Assembly: GCA_015847255.1 (NCBI GenBank)
Contig: JADLZK010009282.1
Coordinates: forward strand, 124,001-188,000
Reading direction: 5' to 3'
Source of the DNA: Hyparrhenia diplandra
Taxonomy: Eukaryota; Streptophyta; Magnoliopsida; Poales; Poaceae
DNA: 64,000 nt
Shown piece after piece: positions 25,561 to 36,500 of this stretch. Made by a program: the position numbers and the translations under genes. The stretch's first letter is position 1; each line of letters starts with the position of its first letter. The notes under the pieces were generated by a model. The model saw only the letters and a list, made by a program, of their open reading frames with translations. It was not told the DNA's origin and did no database searches.

Positions 25561-26930
25561 CTGCACATTCCTTATGTAAGTTCGACTCCACAAAGGCTCA
25601 AACACCAAATTAGAAAATCTCAGGACAGTAAGATTTTCAATCAGATCTTTCCCCAGAAGTTGGTCAATTCTATGGGATAGAAAGATGTAGCAACAACAAA
25701 TTGTCATGTTCTTCGAACATTGCAATTAAGAAAAACAGTCACAAAGCTTTGTAATTGAACAATCCAAAAAAAGGAAAACCAGCTAAAATTGGAAGGATTA
25801 AAGGTGGAACAGTACCTGTAAATTTGCTTCTCCTCAAATGTTTGGGCGACTGAACAACTCTTTTTGCTGACCCATAGGAGGAAGCACGGCACCATCAGCC
25901 AGCTGCAACGCTTACATCAAGGAGTGTCTCTTGTGGAACAGCAAGGTAGAATATTCTGTTTGCAGCACCAGTGACCTGTGAAACAAAAATGGAGTGTGAT
26001 GGAACTTAATGAATGGGATTTCTATTTCAAGTTTACCAGGTAGAATATTCTGTTTACAGCACCAGTGACCTGTGAAACAAAAATGGAGTGTGATGGAACT
26101 TAATGAATGGGATTTCTATTTCAAGTTTACCAAAAGATTCAGAAACAGTTATGAGATCAAATTCCACCTCTATCTGTGCCATCCAAGAATTTAATCTAAC
26201 CATCCCTTCTTTGTTGTCATGTCCGCATCTACATAATATGTCCTCTTGAGGAACTCACTTAACTTGTCATCACAATTTTCACTGCATTCACAATATAACA
26301 TCAGGACCCATTCTTGTTAGTTTGGTAAAGCCTTTTTTAGGACGGTAAAACTATGTTTTTAAGCGGCAATAAAACTATGTTAGTGCATGCACTGAAAACT
26401 TTGGAAGAAGCAAAAGTGATGTCAAGCACCAACCTAAAGAATAGATCATTTGGTGTAAAACCATGCTTTGCAGTTTATTATTAAAGGCATCATATCAAAA
26501 AATAAAGGGAAATAGTATAGATACTAAATCTGGTGCTAAATTTTTGTCAATGCAACTGCCATGAAAAGTTGCCTAATAACATACTGGTGATCCACGCGAC
26601 AGGTCAAGTTGGCTTCAATTATAGATCTTAAGCCCTCATCAGCTAATTTCTTCCTAGAATACCCAAATATACAAACATTCTGCAGCATAACAATGAAAAT
26701 GAAAGGTGTAACATGAAAATGACAGTAGCACAAGGTATTCTATGTTCATACCTGAGGAAGAAAACCACTGTAATATAGAGCAAATAGTGCTGGGAAAACT
26801 TTAGTTGTTGCTAGCTCACCGGTAGGTCCAATTACAGCAATGCAAAGAGATGGTTCATTGTTGGACTATCTTCTGGGCACAACAGACTCTTCCTTTTGAA
26901 CAGAACACTGATTTCAGAGGGAGGTGTCCC
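25561..26930 (-). pseudogene. Plastid-type glucose-6-phosphate dehydrogenase fragment (captured)
   Basis: Pieces of a G6PDH gene (first step of the oxidative pentose phosphate pathway). Minus-strand order: about 26900-26752 (IAVIGPTGELA..., the NADP-binding GASGDLA-like loop, then KVFPALFALYYSGFLPQ), 26679-26585 (GYSRKKLADEGLRSIIEANL), 25975 to about 25819 (ANRIFYLAVPQETLLD, then FEEKQIYR after a frame break and a loss of about 25 codons) and 25669-25561 (IDQLLGKDLIENLTVLRFSN...). The catalytic RIDHYLGK motif reads RIDQLLGK, with the His lost. The segment between the second and third pieces is missing, and everything after NVQV is absent. It cannot make a working enzyme. The ANRIFYL/EKQIYR wording is that of plastid isoforms. 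A 94-bp tandem duplication lies at its third exon. Confidence 0.8.
25944..26131. repeat. 94-bp tandem duplication inside the Helitron-like element
   Basis: Two nearly identical adjacent copies begin at 25944 and 26038 ('aggtagaatattctgttt[g/a]cagc...'). The duplicated unit covers part of the G6PDH-derived exon (ANRIFYL) and the intron upstream of it. It arose after or during capture, since it duplicates the splice acceptor. Confidence 0.8.
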
Positions 26931-27639
26931 TGAGGAAGAAGGGAGAAAAATAGGTCATGAGCATAGCATGTAACGCCCCAAACACAAGATTCTTAATATG
27001 GTGTGACAACTATTTATCAATAAACATAATGCAAGCAGAGATCTATGGGTAAGATTTTAGCTAAAATTGATGGGCAGTTGGCAGCCTTAGATGTTGCAAC
27101 TTGATAGCTAAAAATGGAAGCATCAATGAACACGCCTGTCAGAAAGAATGCAGTTTATTATCCCACACATATCTTACGCCCCAACATCGCACAAAAAGTA
27201 ACAGGTATGGAAAGAAATAAAATCATGGTATATGCAAATAAGGCTGTAGATGGAATTGTTCAAAAGGGCTACTTTCATTTGTCGAAGCTATCATACACGA
27301 TTACAAATCAGGGAACATAAGCTACTGGAGGCACCCCCAAATTCCATTCCATTAATGTTTTTTTTCTAGATTTTAGATAGAACCCTGAAATCATTTCTAT
27401 GTTAAAATATGCAGATTTTAGATAGGAGCCAAGGCCCAAGGTAGTTTCCAATTTCTTTATTGTCATCCTGATCCTATGACCTAAAGGATGAGGCTAAAAA
27501 ACATCGAACATTTTGGATGCATTTATATTTGAACAATGTAGAATCTATAGAAGGGCACATTGGTCCTTTGCAATGCGAAATATGGAACCTTTGATAACAT
27601 TGAAAATGCTTGGAGAATACACGCCGACTACATTGGCAG

Positions 27640-29150
27640 ATCGTAAAATGCTCTAGTTCACCCATGACTGAAAGATGGTTCTCTGCCTCCTGAAAGAGTA
27701 ATGTGTAGGGACAGTTAGAAATCTCAGCTGCAACTCTAGCTACAACTCTATCATGCAAAAGGCTTAAAAATACAAACCTGCAAACTCAAGGAAAGAAGAT
27801 GTGCAAGCCTGTTAAGGGTAATCCTTGAATAGTAATTCGAGAGAACCAAGATACTCTGAACAGATCAAAAGTCAGATTCAGTGGCCACATATAGAGGGAA
27901 AGACAAGCTAATTTTTTGATTGTTTGGCATGTAAAGGCATAAAATAAGTTTAAGTTGTGACAACCATTAAGCTGCGAGTAACGGAAGCTCTGTAGAATCG
28001 AAAGATCCTACAAGAAAGCCGGACATAACAGGTTTGAAGTGGATCCATTAGAATGGAAACCAGCATGTACATGAAAACCTTTGAAAATGGATTAATTACC
28101 TGTAAACGCTATTGAAGGTTTGACAACTCAACTCAAGCAATGTAAAACAAAGAAGAAGCTCGACTGTAGACTTGTAACTCTTCTCGAAGTTTTCCCTCAT
28201 TCAGTTTTGTCAATCTTTTTGCCTATGATCAGCAATAAGGCGCTCCTTGAAGAGGGTTATGACTGATGAGAAGTCGTCCTGACATATCTGAAATATATTG
28301 TTCGAAATATCTTGCTGTAAGATGCCCACTGAATCTCAAATATACCAAGAGAAGGTGTAAAAAATGTGTGTTAACCTATTGCAGCAACTTTACTCTGAGT
28401 CAACAATTTTGTGGTTCCAATAGCACAAGGACCAGATGCTATGCAATCCTACAACAATTATATGTATACTTACCCATATGAAGTTGCATCAATGGATATG
28501 AATCCTTTAGATCCCTACTTTTGAGAGAGGTACTGCAAAAGGAATAAAAAAGCAAGCATAGGTACCTGATACATTTTAAAAGCATAAATCGACATAAAGA
28601 GATCCATAAACCTCTGATATTTTTAAAACAAAGAAACAAAAGATTAATATCGAAGGAAGACAACTCATGGCTGAACTTGGAGTAAAAATTCAGTCAATCG
28701 AAGCTATATGAAGCAGCACCCAAAAATTCTATTCACGTTCCTTTCAGCTAGGCTGATATATAGTAATGCACGTGTTGGTGGAGCAATCCTAGCCAACAAA
28801 TTAATCTACGAAAACAATGAATTCGTTTTTTGCACTTGTTTAAAATGTACTCATTTTTCAGATTTACAGGTACATTAAGAATAACAGATGTGTCGAAAAT
28901 GTTTAGGGTCATGGGAAAATGAACTGAGGTCTGCAAAGTATTTTTAGTAAAGACTAATCCACAAATAACATGAGAAAAAACAATCATATCCTATCCTGTT
29001 ATAACAGTAAACTAATCCAAGTTTCCAAATCAACACTGCTGCAGAGCCTGTAGGATGGAGACTTGGGGCATGATATGGTACCTGTTAATTGTGTAGATAG
29101 CATCTGTGGAGCCTGCAGGAGGTAGTCCCTGTACACCAACAATGATGAAG
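27640..29150 (-). pseudogene. Exon-like pieces of an unidentified gene (captured)
   Basis: I do not recognise the gene. On the minus strand there are pieces with plausible splice borders: about 29148-29083 (SSLLVYRDYLLQAPQMLSTQ), 28535-28482 (TSLKSRDLKDSYPLMQLHM), 28447-28370 (DCIASGPCAIGTTKLLTQSK), 28289-28222 (ICQDDFSSVITLFKERLIAD), 28196-28100 (ENFEKSYKSTVELLLCFTLL), 27851-27780 (SWFSNYYSRITLNRLAHLLS) and 27690-27640 (EAENHLSVMGELEHF). They look like helical, soluble protein. They lie in the same orientation as the G6PDH and AP5Z1 pieces and next to the promoter-like module, so they would be the first exons of any chimeric transcript. The coordinates are approximate, and I cannot show that all pieces come from one gene. 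Confidence 0.4.
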
Positions 29151-29659
29151 CTGCAACAAAACAAAATACTAACCACCTAGGGTTTCATGGAGCAGGGGAG
29201 AGGTCTGGTCTGGAGGGACGGAGCTGCGCCGGTGACCACGGGGAGGCCCGGGTCGGCCGCATCGTGGCCAGGGACGGCGGCCTTTGGCCCCCTTGCAACT
29301 GGGGACGGGCAGCCCCCGTACTGGCACAACAGCCCACGTGCGCCACCGCCGCCTTGGCTGTGCGAGTGAAGGGGCAAGGAGGAGGAGCAGGAGGATGATG
29401 CGAGGCACGAGGAGAGGTGGAGGAGGACAACGACTGCCGCCGCCGCGCCGACGGCACCCACCGCACCTGCTAGGGTTCGCAACCAACGCCATGGGCTCCA
29501 ACCCGTCGCTGCCTGGTGAGGGAAGGGGAGAGGAGGACAAGGAGGAGGTGCAGGAGCAGATGGCAGCGGAGGAGGAGGAGGAGGAGAAGGGCCGCCATGG
29601 CCGCGCGGCGGCGCTGGAGAGCCCCGTCGCCCCTTCTGTCGCCGTGTCGAGGGAGAGCG

Positions 29660-29880
29660 CGAGGGAGAGGACGGGAGTTTTTGTTTTTTTTTTTTTTTCA
29701 TTAGAAGCGGGGGTGGGAGCTGGAAGCTGAGTATATATTGTGTTGGCTGGCTTCGGACGAGAATCAGAAGCCGAAAGCGCGAAACGAAGGAAGAAGCCAG
29801 CTTCTGGCGAGAATCCATAAGATCAGAAGCTGCCTGAGCGAATCGTGGACGTTCATTGCGAGATCAGACGGTGGGGGAAC
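29660..29880 (-). promoter_or_regulatory. Promoter-like module of the Helitron-like element
   Basis: Read on the minus strand: a GATCTCGC-containing motif (about 29873-29855), a TATATA stretch (29739-29732), an A-rich run (about 29699-29680) and then a CTC-rich leader. The second Helitron-like element has the same order at 51018-50880. Promoter activity is an inference from the TATA-like core and the position upstream of the captured exons. Confidence 0.35.
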
Positions 29881-30022
29881 ATTTCGGGCGATGTGGCTAG
29901 CTGTCCTGGGCAGGAAGCCATTCCCAGTTCTATCGTCTTAATACTTAGGTAAGTGCTAAGTTGTAGGTCACATATAGCTAGAAACATTATTTGCATTTTA
30001 CTAGTTTACGTGTTACGGTATA

Positions 30023-31037
30023 GATGGCGTATAGTTACAAATTGAGGAAGTCTATATAACACTTGCTTGTTTCCCTTCTTCTCACGTGCAATTTCCCTCC
30101 ACCCACTCTCGGGGCCGCCACACCCTGCTCCTCCATCTTCGGGGCGCCGCTCCTCCTTTTCGCCCTCTTCTCCGCCGTGTCGACCTACCGAGCCGCCTTG
30201 CTCTATCAACACGCCGACTAGAAACACCTCTCTCGCCGTCATCCTCTCTCTTTTTCGGCAATCAATGAGCTCCTCACCGCCTCCCGCCTCCACCGTCTTG
30301 GGGCCATGGTGGATCCGTGGATCGATGGCGCCCATAGCGGATCTGGCATGGTAGGACTCCTCCTCCTCCTCCGATGAGGAACAAGAAGAGTGGGCGTCGG
30401 GAGGAGAGAAAAAAAAACTCCTCCATCTTTGTCCACCTTTCGTCCTCTTCTCCACCACCATCAACCCGCCGAGCCCCGCCGCTCCATCAACACGTTGATT
30501 GGAAACACCTCCCTCAACGCCGCCCTCTCTCTTTCCGTCTCACCGACGAAGCTCCTCACCGCCTCCCTCGTCTCCACCCCGTCGTAAGGCCATGGTGGAT
30601 CCCGATGGATCTGATGACGCCCATAAGAGGATCCGCGGCGTCCATAGCAGATCCGGACGAGGTAGGTGCCGCCGCCTCCTCCTCCTCCGGCGAGGAACAG
30701 GAACCGTGGGTGTCGGAAGAAGGAAAAAGGGGTGTGAGCCGTTGGATGAGAAGATCGAAGGTCAAAAAGTCCTGTGTCGACCTTTCCTCCACAAATACGC
30801 TGCTCTGCAGGTCTCACCTCTTTTTGGCCCTTCGCATCCTCCTCCTCCTCCCGAGTCCCGTTGCTTCCGCCCGCATACCCTAGGCCACCCCTTCAACTCC
30901 ACCTAGGCCACCCCCTTCAACTCCACCTGATTCCCCGCTCCCACTGTCCCTCGCAGAACCCCAATGGAGGAGGGCAGCAAGGCAGAACTGCCGCCCCCAT
31001 CTCCCACTGAAGCCATGGAGCAGTCGCCCCCGTCCCA
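30023..31037. repeat. GC-rich block with imperfect tandem repeat upstream of the LSD1-like gene
   Basis: A unit of about 283 bp is repeated imperfectly. Around 30186 and 30469 both copies run through 'ccgagcc', 'tcaacacg', 'ggaaacacctc'-like, 'gctcctcaccgcctcc', 'ccatggtggatcc' and a stretch of CCTCCTCCTCC. Open frames on both strands are low in complexity (Arg, Ser, Pro) and change frame between copies, so I do not call a gene. The proximal part must also contain the promoter and leader of the histone demethylase gene. Confidence 0.5.
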
Positions 31038-33511
31038 ATGGACCAAGACGAGGGCCGGGAAGCCTTGGAAACCATGGAGGAAGAAGAAGCCACCGCCGCA
31101 GATGTCTCCGATGCCGCGGATCCCATGGAGGACGGGGAGGCGGCAGGAGACTCCGCGGCAGCCGCGGAGCCCATGGAGGACGACGCGCCCACGTCCTCCC
31201 CGACTCCCTCCGCGCCGTCGGCCACCGCGGCCGTCGACGACTCCACCGTCGCGCGGAAGCGCCGCCGCCGTAAGAAGCAGTTCCCCGGTATGATCCCCAC
31301 GGCCGGCGTCCGTGTCCTGCGCGGCTCCTCCTCCTCTTCCTCCCATAACGCCGCGCATCTGAACGGCGTCCCCGCCGCCGGGGTCGGCCCCCCCACCTCC
31401 TCCCTCCCTCCGCCTCGCCCGGGAGCTCGATTCTGAAGCCCTCATCGCTCTCGCTGCAGGGTTCCCCCGCGGACACCCTCTCGGAGGATGAGATCGTGGC
31501 CGCCGTGCTCCCACGCATTGGCGGCGCCGAGCAGTCCAACTACCTTGTCGTTCGCAATCACATTATAGCGCTCTGGCGTTCTAATCCCCTCACCCCAGTC
31601 GCCGCCAACGCCGCGCTCGCATCCATTCGCGCAGAGCACGCTCCCCTTGTTGCCGCCGCGCATTCCTTCTTGTCTGAGCACGCATACATTAATTTCGGTC
31701 TTGCCCCCGGCGTCCTCTCGCTCCCTCCACGGCCTCCTCCGTCTTCTCCTACCCCATCCATCCTTATTGTTGGCGCTGGCCTTGCCGGTCTGGCTGCTGC
31801 ACGGCACCTGATTGCGCATGGATTCAAGGTGGCCGTCATTGAAGGCCGGCTCCGCCCCGGTGGCCGTGTGTTTACCAAGACAATGCGTTCTTCTGCTGCA
31901 GAGCATCCCGACATTGTTGCTGCTGCTGACCTTGGAGGCAGCGTTCTCACCGGTATCAACGGTAACCCCTTGGTGTCATTGCTCGGCAGCTTGATTCCCG
32001 CTTCACAAGGTGCGGGATAAATGCCCGCTGTATCTTCCAGATGGCCGCCCAGTTGATCCTGGCATGGATGCTCGTGTTGAGGCTGCCTTTAACCAGCTTC
32101 TGGACAAGGTTTGCCAGTTGAGGCAGGTTATTGCAGATGGTGTACCACATGGTGTTGAATTGTCATTGGGCTTGGCACTTGAGGCATTCCGGGCAGCCCA
32201 TGGTGTTGCAGCTGAGCGTGAAGAAAGGATGCTTCTGGATTGGCATCTGGCAAACCTGGAGTATGCTAATGCTGCCCCTCTTGCTGATCTCTCCATGGCC
32301 TTCTGGGATCAGGATGATCCATATGAAATGGGCGGAGACCACTGCTTTATTCCTGGTGGAAACTCCCGGTTTGTCCGTGCATTTGCTGATGGCATCCCGA
32401 TATTCTATGGGCAGAACGTGAAAAGGATACAGTATGGACGTGATGGCGTGATGGTTCACACTGATAAACAGGCATTTTGTGGTGATATGGTGCTGTGTAC
32501 AGTTCCTCTTGGTGTGCTAAAGAAGGGTGACATCAAGTTTGTGCCTGAGCTGCCAGCTCAGAAGAAAGAGGCCATCCAAAGATTGGGTTTCGGTCTGCTT
32601 AACAAGGTTGTGATGTTGTTCCACATGATTTCTGGGATGGCAAGATTGATACATTTGGTCACTTGACAGAAGACTCTGGCCAGCGTGGTGAGTTCTTCCT
32701 GTTTTACAGCTATTCTTCTGTCTCAGGAGGGCCATTGCTCATTGCTCTTGTTGCTGGGGAATCTGCAGTCAAGTTTGAGCAGGCTTCACCTATGGAAAAT
32801 GTTGAGAGGGTACTGGAAACACTTAGGAAAATCTTTTCACCCAAGGGGATTCCTGTTCCAAATCCATTGCAAGCAATATGCACTCGATGGGGCACAGACA
32901 GGTTTACTTATGGATCGTACTCATATGTGGCTATTGGGGCTTCTGGTGATGACTATGACATTTTGGCTGAGAGTGTGCATGATAGAGTTTTCTTTGCTGG
33001 GGAGGCAACAAATAGGCGGTACCCCGCTACGATGCATGGAGCCCTGCTTAGCGGGTATAGGGAGGCTGCTAACATCTTAAGAGCAGCTAGAAGGAGAGCA
33101 AAAAATGTGTACTCTCCTGAGAAAATGGATATTGTTGAAGTAAAAGTGGGTGTTAATGGTGAAGTCAAAGACACTGTTAAAGATAGCTGCATTGATTTGG
33201 ACGATCTATTCCGTTCTCCTGATGCTGCTTTTGGGGGGTTCTCAGTTCTCCATGATCCATCTACCTCTGAACCAGATTCAGTTTCTTTGCTGCGTGTTGG
33301 AATTGGTGCTAGAAAGTTAGGCTCTGGTTCACTTTTCCTCTATGGATTGATAATGAGAAAGCATGTAGCTGTGTTGGCTGCAATAGACGGTGATGAGCAA
33401 CGGTTGAGTACAATGTACCGAGATTTTGGGACAAAACTGGTGGGAAAGGATAGCTTGGGTGATGCTGGGGAAAGCCTCATCTCTCGGATAAAGGCTGCTG
33501 CTAGGAAATAG
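31038..33511 (+). CDS. LSD1-type lysine-specific histone demethylase (SWIRM + amine oxidase)
   Basis: FAD-dependent demethylase of mono- and dimethylated histone H3 lysine 4, acting in the nucleus; plant LDL1/FLD-type proteins influence flowering and silencing. The N-terminus is acidic with repeated PMED/TMEE motifs, then a basic KRRRRKK patch (likely nuclear signal). A SWIRM domain follows (about 31470-31720, LSEDEIVAAVLPRIGG...YINFGLAP). The FAD-binding GAGLAGLAA lies at 31771-31797, and the amine oxidase domain extends to about 33080 with the C-terminal FAD contact FFAGEATNRRYPATMHGALL. The family C-terminus ends at 33511. No intron is seen, as in rice. Five one-base frame breaks lie in short C or G runs, near 31420, 31464, 31974, 32012 and 32612. 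They look like sequence error, since the protein on either side is highly conserved. The start is uncertain: an ATG at 30964 could join by one more such indel. Confidence 0.9.
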
Positions 33512-36500
33512 TACCTAAGTCAGTATGTTGGAATGATTTACTCTCACCTGTAATAGTTTTTCAGCCTGAGTGCTGAGCTTAAAAGCTCAGCATAGTTACT
33601 GATATCTGTAGTTCATTCATTTGATTAATTGCTTCATATCTCTTGACTCTCATCAATGCATAAGTCCTCCCAAGTTGTTCTTAACTGCTGATAAAACAGC
33701 AGAGAAATCATGAAAGGTCTCATATCACCGCATCAAACAATTTGGGATTCCTTAATGCTTCTTGTTTGTAACTGGTACATAGTAACATTATTGTATACAC
33801 ATATTTGTTAGTGGTTCATGTTAGTTTTCTTTATTCTTTAGAGGAGATTTTAAATAAATTATCAGTTTTTGAATTATTCATCTGTGGTCCAGCTGCATGA
33901 AAAGAATATTCTTCATTGGGTCTGTATAGAAAGGTATGTTGCTCTTGGGATTTCCCAATTCCGTTCAAATTTGAACGAAACTTGAATGATTCTGAACCCC
34001 TATCCATACATGTCCTTTGTTTGGTCAGTGAGATCATTCATCCTTCTACCTAGCAGTCAATATCTGTGGCCTAACACAACATCTTGTGAAATTAAATGGT
34101 ACTAGCGACACATGTACACAACTTGTGAGGAAACACTTCTCCAAGTTTTAGGAAATAAATCAACAGGTAACATGATTAATTTCATCACCATGTTTGTATC
34201 AAACTAGCAGCATTTTATTTTTTTTTGGCTCAACAGTTTTGTGAAACCTTATTTTTATTGAGCAAATTATATGACTCATGTGGCTCTCATACTATCAAGC
34301 ACCTTTCTGCTCAACATAGTTGGTCTTCACACTTCTACAGTTATCTATCTAAGTGTGCCCTTTGAAGCTTCTTGGGACAATATTGAACTTTGAAATATTT
34401 CAGATAACATTTGCATTTTCTCTGATTGTTTATTTGTTCCCTATAGCCTACCCCAACTAGCTTGGGACAAAAGGCTATGCTGTTTATTTGTTCCCTAGCA
34501 CTTTGATACATAAGATTAAAACTGAGGAAAATTCTGCAGTGTGGCCATCTAGTTTCTGTGTGGTTCATGAAAACTCTGCTTGTTGATTGTTTGCATGCTA
34601 TAAACAGCGGCCTCAGCTAAAAAAGCTGCTGCTGCTGCTGCTAGTACATTGTTTGGCTGAGAGAATAACCGTTGCAGTTGCAGCTGCAACAGCTGTGCCG
34701 AACAACAATAGCATCTGTAAATCTATATTCTTTTTGTAGCATATCCTTAACTCCAATTAACACTACATCGTGTTGCTTTGGCTGAACATTTGCCATCTGA
34801 CCCAAGGTGGAAGCCTCAGCAATGTTTGCTGGACCACAACCCTGCAATCAAACTTTAAGGTTTTCCTAGTTTGCTTGGACCTCATTGGTATTACCATGCT
34901 ATCTATTCAGATACTATATTAAGGTGGTGAGCCCTTGGTGACATATTGCAAATGTGTGTGATTACTTGCGACTGTTGGGCAATCGACCACAAGTCATTGC
35001 ACGTGGTGCTAATTGCCAGCTTTGTATGGTATCATTGGATTCCTATACTATTAACCCCGCCCGCTTTGATACGGCTTGTCTTTTGTTTTTGGCAAGGAGC
35101 AAGTACGGCTTAGTGTGCTTACTTTGAGACATCTTCAATTGTATCTGTAGGATTCATCCTCAGGAAATTGGATATAATGACCTGAAATTTGGTGACCCTT
35201 CTTTGACTCCTGACGTTGAAGACCGTTTTGATTTTTCAATCATAATGTGCTTGCTGACCTGTTCGTCATCTGTGATTCAGCAGTATGTAACCTTGACGTT
35301 GAATAGGTGCTTAACTTGATTCAGCAGTATGCACCATTGAGGGTTATGATGATTCTGATCTCAACTTCACCCAAGACAAATAGTTGCTGAATTCTTCCGT
35401 TCGTTGTTCATCTCATTCTTGCGTCGGTTACTGGCCAATACTGGATAAGCTGGTAATTTTTTTAAAAAAAAAATGTCTGGATAGATTGATCCAGATTTTC
35501 TAACCCCGTGTGTTTGGCCCAAAATCAGCAATAGATTGCACGGTGTACTAGTAACCACTGGTGTTATTATTATTGGGCTGGTGGTGCGATCTTGGCCGCA
35601 TCCCACACGGATTATGGAGTGGCCATCTACCAACCTTGGGACCCGTCCGGTGCTCGTCGTCACTCCGCTAGCTTTCCGATCCGTGACCACTGGTGCCCCT
35701 GCGGCTCTCAAACCGCGTCTGTCTTGACCCAATGAAGGGGATTTCTGTGGCCTTGTACTGCTGCGCCTTCGCTACTTCATGTGCAATGCATTTTGTACAT
35801 GTGGTATGCCTACTTCTCGTTCGCGAGGAGGAAATGGGCGTTTCCGCACCATTGATTACTTCTTTTTTGTTTTTGATTGAAAGGGAGCAGTCGCCATTGA
35901 TTGCGTCGAGCTTACTGCCATGGAGTAGCACCAAATGCAGAGGACGATAGATGCACGTCGTCGGTGGCAGGCACTGTGTAACCAGCCAGAGCAGCAGTGT
36001 GCAGATTTATAACTGGCTCTACCAGCGAAAGGATCGAACATGGTCAGCATGCATGGAGAGCTGGCAATTCTCGCGACCGACATGAATGGTCCAGCGTTGG
36101 CATGGCCTACACAGCACACCCCTCTCGTCGTTGCATGTCCCGATCTTCCCTTCCAGTGAAGCATTGAAAAAGAGTGAGGAGCCTCCCAGCATGCACGCAT
36201 GATAGTGGTTGCTGCTTGGCACATCCAAATCGTCACCAACGTGCTAGCCCGCCTTGCATTCATCCAGTGACAGATGACCTAACAGCAGCCTCTGGCGATC
36301 TAGTCCGTTGACCATATATACTATCTTTCCTAATCACAATTTTGCACTCTCAAGTAACCAGTGCTCATTCACTCATTGCCTCACAATATGCTCACACAGT
36401 CAGACGTGGGTTGATCACTTGCGAGCTTAGTTTAGTCAGATGGCGACGGCAACAGAAATTGGGGGGAGACAACCAAGCAAAGCTTAGGTTTGAGCCGGCG

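Larger units (their letters stand above)
22760..30022 (-). mobile_element. Composite Helitron-like element carrying gene fragments
   Basis: The 3' end on the minus strand shows an inverted-repeat hairpin (GCGCGCGGAGGCGCGCGC, plus-strand positions about 22771-22788). It is followed by ATTGTA and the terminal CTAG (22763-22760), then a host T. This is the Helitron end structure: hairpin, about 10 nt, CTRR, T. No target duplication is expected. Inside, three sets of exon-like pieces from different genes lie in one orientation with introns retained, as known for maize and rice Helitrons that capture genes. A promoter-like module lies near the 5' side. The 5' end is less certain: TCTATACC preceded by A at 30022 fits the TC rule, but an end nearer 29940 is possible. 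No Rep/helicase is present, so it would be non-autonomous. Confidence 0.65.

Noticed and set aside
30964..31037. Earlier start for the LSD1-type gene at 30964
   Set aside because: It is in a different frame from 31038. It could be joined only by assuming another indel, so I kept the later start and noted the alternative.
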